A stretch of DNA of 64,000 nucleotides from Cryoendolithus antarcticus (taxonomy: Eukaryota > Ascomycota > Dothideomycetes > Cladosporiales > Cladosporiaceae). Shown here piece after piece: positions 61,503-64,000 of this stretch. The notes under the pieces were generated by a model that saw only the letters and a program-made list of their open reading frames with translations, was not told where the DNA came from and did no database searches. Every line of letters begins with the position of its first letter. Position 1 is the stretch's first letter. The translations under genes and the position numbers were made by a program. Location of the stretch: contig NAJO01000017.1 of the NCBI GenBank assembly GCA_002077065.1, positions 62,001 to 126,000 on the forward strand, in the 5' to 3' direction.

Positions 61503-64000
61503 ATGTCTGACGCCTCGCCCGCAACTCCGACAGCCTGCTGTGCTGGTATCGAGGAGGAATGCAAAAAGCCATCTGACGAGCTTGTCGATGGCGCTGAAAA
61601 CTCGGGCGACTGCACCAGCGCATGCTGCGAGGTGGCAGGGGAAGGCATCGGCAAAGAGGATGCCGCTGCATGCACCAGCCATCTTCGCGCAGCCTTCGAC
61701 AGATTCGAAGCCCTCATCCAGCTGAATAAGTGCATCTGTCAGATGGTCATGGCGCAGATGCAGATCTGCTGCTGCTTGCCACTCTCCACAGGTCGCGTGT
61801 TATCGAATGCCGCTTGCACTGAAGCGACGCGAGCAGTCGTTGCGCTGGGGGTAAACACACGATCAACAAGAAGCATGGGAGCTGCGCCACGCAGCATCGG
61901 TACGGGGTCTGTTGAGCGCATGCATTGTGCCCGTGATAAGCCTCTCGCACTCTCTACAGGCGCGCGTGACCGAGACGCAGGTTGCTGCAGCGCGAAGGCA
62001 AAGCGATATCGCCGCTCTGCTGGCAAGGAATCACGGCGCGATATTAAGAACTGTGATGCTGATTGCGGTACAGCAAGCAGCATTGCGCCGGTCACTCGAA
62101 CGCATTGTGATGATGGCTGCTCCACTCTTCGCAGTGAATCGAATGTGAACAGGAAGAGTTGCGACGACGATTGTAGTACTTCTTTTAGCAAAGCGCAGGT
62201 CGTAGAAAAGAGCTGTGTGGTGGGCCATTGCACCTCTGGTAGCAGAGCTCAAGACGTCGAGAAGAGCTGCAACGACGGTTGCTCTCTAGCGGCTGAAGGC
62301 GATCACAAGACGGTCAAGCGTACAGTCGCGATTAGTGACGTGGAGAAGGATTCTGCCCGCGAACACATCGTGTTGACCATTAGTGGGATGGACTGTACCT
62401 CATGTGGTGTCAAGGTGCAGAACGTGCTGGGTGTCATCCCAGGATTGCATAATCCGCAAGTCACATTCGTGTCAAGAACGGCGGACTTCGACCTGGACAC
62501 CCGCATAGCCCAAACCGATCAGGTCATCCCCCTCATCGAGAAGCGAACTGGATTCAAGTGCTCACGCATCGTGGAGGGCTATCATAGCTTGGATGTAAGA
62601 ATGACGAAAGTGACAGCTAAGCAATTGGAAGACTCCGGCACCAACGGCCTTCTGTCAGTTGTGCAAAGCAAGGGAACCATCTATCGCGTCGCTTACGATC
62701 CGTTCATCATTGGCGCCCGAGACTTGCTGCCAGATGAGTGCAGTGTCGCACCGCCGACTGCCGATACAGCGGACACCCAGAGCATCAAACGTCTATGGCA
62801 GATGAGCTATTACACTGCCGCCGCTGCAATCCTCACAGTCCCAGTGGTCGTGCTGGCTTGGGCTTCAACCCCGGTCCCTGTTCATATCAAGGAGATCATC
62901 TCTCTAGTATTGGCCACTTTGGTGCAAATAATTGCGGTGCCTGAGTTCTACAGGCAAGCCATCAAGTCTCTCGTTTTTAGCAGGGTCATCGAGATGGACA
63001 TGCTAGTCGTCATTAGTATCACGGCTGCGTACACATACAGCGTAGTTGCATTCGGCCTGACTGAAGCCGGGCTCCAACTGGAACAGAAGGCTTTCTTCGA
63101 GACTAGTACCCTGCTGATTACTTTGGTTCTGCTCGGTCGACTTGTGGCAGCTTTTGCTCGTGTCAATGCCATCCGAGCCGTTTCTCTGCGCTCTTTGCAG
63201 ACCGACACCTCACTACTCTTACAGCCCGATGGGCAGCAGATTGAGATCGACAGTCGCCTCCTGCACTTCGGCGACATCGTCGTCGTTCGTGCCCACTCTC
63301 GCATCGTTACAGACGGAACTGTTGTCTCAAGCGATAGCGCAGTCGACGAGTCCATGCTTACCGGCGAGGTTGTGCCTGTCACAAAGCGACCCGGCGATGC
63401 CGTAACCGCAGGGACCATCAACGGCGAGGGCGTCATGCACATCCGCATCACGCGTCTACCTGGCGCCAACAGCATCAGTGACATCGCGGCGGCTGTGGAG
63501 AAAGCGCTGACAGCCAAGCCGAGGATCCAAGATTTGGCTGACCGCGTTGCGTCTTGGTTCGTGCCAGCTGTCGTAGCAGTTGCGATTATTGTCTTTGCGA
63601 TCTGGTTGGGCGTTGCAGCGAGAGTCCGAGGACAAAATGGCGGTGGCGCAGTCGGAACAAGCATCACCTATGCCATTGCTGTACTAGCAATCTCTTGCCC
63701 GTGTGCGCTTGGACTTGCCGTCCCGATGGTGCTGGTCATCACCGGTGGCGTTGCTGCACGGCAAGGCGTGGTTATTCGAACAGCTACTGCTACCGAACGG
63801 ACTTTCAAGGTCACCGATGTTGTGTTTGACAAGACGGGCACATTGACGAAAGGGGATCTTCATGTTGCTCGTGAAGAAATGTTGACCGACGGATACACCA
63901 GGGAGAGTGCACTGTCGTTGGCCAAGGCGATATCCAATGACGACAGCCATCCAGTCTCAAAGGCCACTGCGGCCCATCTCCCCAGCTTGTCGTCTACCCC
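61503..64000 (+). CDS. ccc2: Copper-transporting P1B-ATPase (partial) with Cys-rich N-terminus
   Basis: Moves Cu(I) out of the cytosol, into the Golgi for enzyme loading or out of the cell. The frame is open to the window end, so the C-terminus is missing. Order: about 280 residues unusually rich in Cys pairs (TACCAG, SACCEV, QICCCL, AGCCSA) with five tandem 18-residue repeats; one heavy-metal domain (ISGMDCTSCGVKVQ, the CxxC site); a weaker second ferredoxin-like part; membrane helices; the actuator motif MLTGEVVPVTK; the transport motif CPCALG; the phosphorylation site DKTGTLTKGD; and the nucleotide-domain SHPVSKA just before the edge. CPC marks Cu(I)/Ag(I) specificity. The 61503 ATG is the first in frame, but coding character begins earlier, so the true start may be in an upstream exon. 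Confidence 0.88.
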   Translation, partial: MSDASPATPTACCAGIEEECKKPSDELVDGAENSGDCTSACCEVAGEGIGKEDAAACTSHLRAAFDRFEALIQLNKCICQMVMAQMQICCCLPLSTGRVLSNAACTEATRAVVALGVNTRSTRSMGAAPRSIGTGSVERMHCARDKPLALSTGARDRDAGCCSAKAKRYRRSAGKESRRDIKNCDADCGTASSIAPVTRTHCDDGCSTLRSESNVNRKSCDDDCSTSFSKAQVVEKSCVVGHCTSGSRAQDVEKSCNDGCSLAAEGDHKTVKRTVAISDVEKDSAREHIVLTISGMDCTSCGVKVQNVLGVIPGLHNPQVTFVSRTADFDLDTRIAQTDQVIPLIEKRTGFKCSRIVEGYHSLDVRMTKVTAKQLEDSGTNGLLSVVQSKGTIYRVAYDPFIIGARDLLPDECSVAPPTADTADTQSIKRLWQMSYYTAAAAILTVPVVVLAWASTPVPVHIKEIISLVLATLVQIIAVPEFYRQAIKSLVFSRVIEMDMLVVISITAAYTYSVVAFGLTEAGLQLEQKAFFETSTLLITLVLLGRLVAAFARVNAIRAVSLRSLQTDTSLLLQPDGQQIEIDSRLLHFGDIVVVRAHSRIVTDGTVVSSDSAVDESMLTGEVVPVTKRPGDAVTAGTINGEGVMHIRITRLPGANSISDIAAAVEKALTAKPRIQDLADRVASWFVPAVVAVAIIVFAIWLGVAARVRGQNGGGAVGTSITYAIAVLAISCPCALGLAVPMVLVITGGVAARQGVVIRTATATERTFKVTDVVFDKTGTLTKGDLHVAREEMLTDGYTRESALSLAKAISNDDSHPVSKATAAHLPSLSST
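62052..62321 (+). repeat. Five 18-codon repeats with paired cysteines
   Basis: Inside the copper ATPase, the first cysteine codon of each unit falls at 62052, 62106, 62160, 62214 and 62268, exactly 54 bases apart. The units begin CDADCG, CDDGCS, CDDDCS, CVVGHC and CNDGCS, and most end in (K/R)-S or similar before the next Cys. The consensus is C-D-D-x-C-S-T followed by about 11 polar residues. It looks like a metallothionein-like metal-binding array. Confidence 0.9.

Noticed and set aside
61278..61682. Cys-rich minus-strand frame opposite the copper ATPase leader
   Set aside because: Its cysteines mirror GCA/TGC codons of the plus-strand frame, which continues into clear P-type ATPase motifs.
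1..64000. CRISPR arrays, insertion sequences, attachment sites, riboswitches
   Set aside because: None seen; intron structure shows a eukaryotic nuclear genome, where such bacterial features are not expected.

Overview
The window is nuclear DNA of a filamentous ascomycete (Pezizomycotina). Dothideomycetes is my best guess from protein style, not proven. Evidence: about 25 protein genes on both strands; nearly all introns are 45-70 bases with GTRAGT-type donors, CTAAC/CTGAC-like branch sites and YAG or AAG ends; housekeeping proteins are fungal (isocitrate lyase, methylcrotonyl-CoA carboxylase alpha, RNA polymerase III largest subunit, DNA polymerase eta, U1-C, PRP24, Rho1-GEF, ORM). I found no rRNA, convincing tRNA, transposase or CRISPR array. 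Gene order is not operonic; several pairs are divergent or convergent.

Layout. 1-7 kb: end of an unknown gene, then two carbon-metabolism genes, isocitrate lyase (glyoxylate cycle) and MCC alpha (leucine breakdown), separated by a 2.1-kb gap. 7-24 kb: a coiled-coil tail-anchored protein, U1-C, two small or unresolved genes, an FHA protein, RPC1, polymerase eta and a 90-residue membrane protein. 24-34 kb: accessory region with a GT25-like glycosyltransferase, a DIP5-like amino acid permease and a Baeyer-Villiger-type monooxygenase, separated by long empty spacers. 34-45 kb: Rho1-GEF, a GST, a HAD hydrolase and a large zinc-knuckle protein. 45-52 kb: a natural LCB2-LCB1 fusion of the 2-oxoamine synthase family (Fum8-like architecture), a frameshifted flavin monooxygenase and an ORM-family regulator of serine palmitoyltransferase. 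52-64 kb: PRP24/SART3, a broken oxalate decarboxylase, a GPI-type surface protein, and a copper P1B-ATPase that runs off the right edge.

Most interesting points. (1) A single-chain serine-palmitoyltransferase-like enzyme lies 3.5 kb from an ORM gene, with a decayed oxidase gene between them: possibly a remnant or minimal sphingoid-analogue locus, although no polyketide synthase is in view. (2) The copper ATPase carries a cysteine-rich N-terminus containing five repeats of exactly 18 codons, each with a C-x(3,4)-C metal-binding-like motif. (3) The oxalate decarboxylase frame has two in-frame nonsense codons inside a conserved stretch bounded by GT and AG, so it is either a pseudogene or a case of exon-to-intron conversion. 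(4) Three genes contain introns that are a multiple of three and free of stops, so simple ORF reading hides them.

All splice sites are read by eye from consensus and protein continuity; none is supported by transcripts here.
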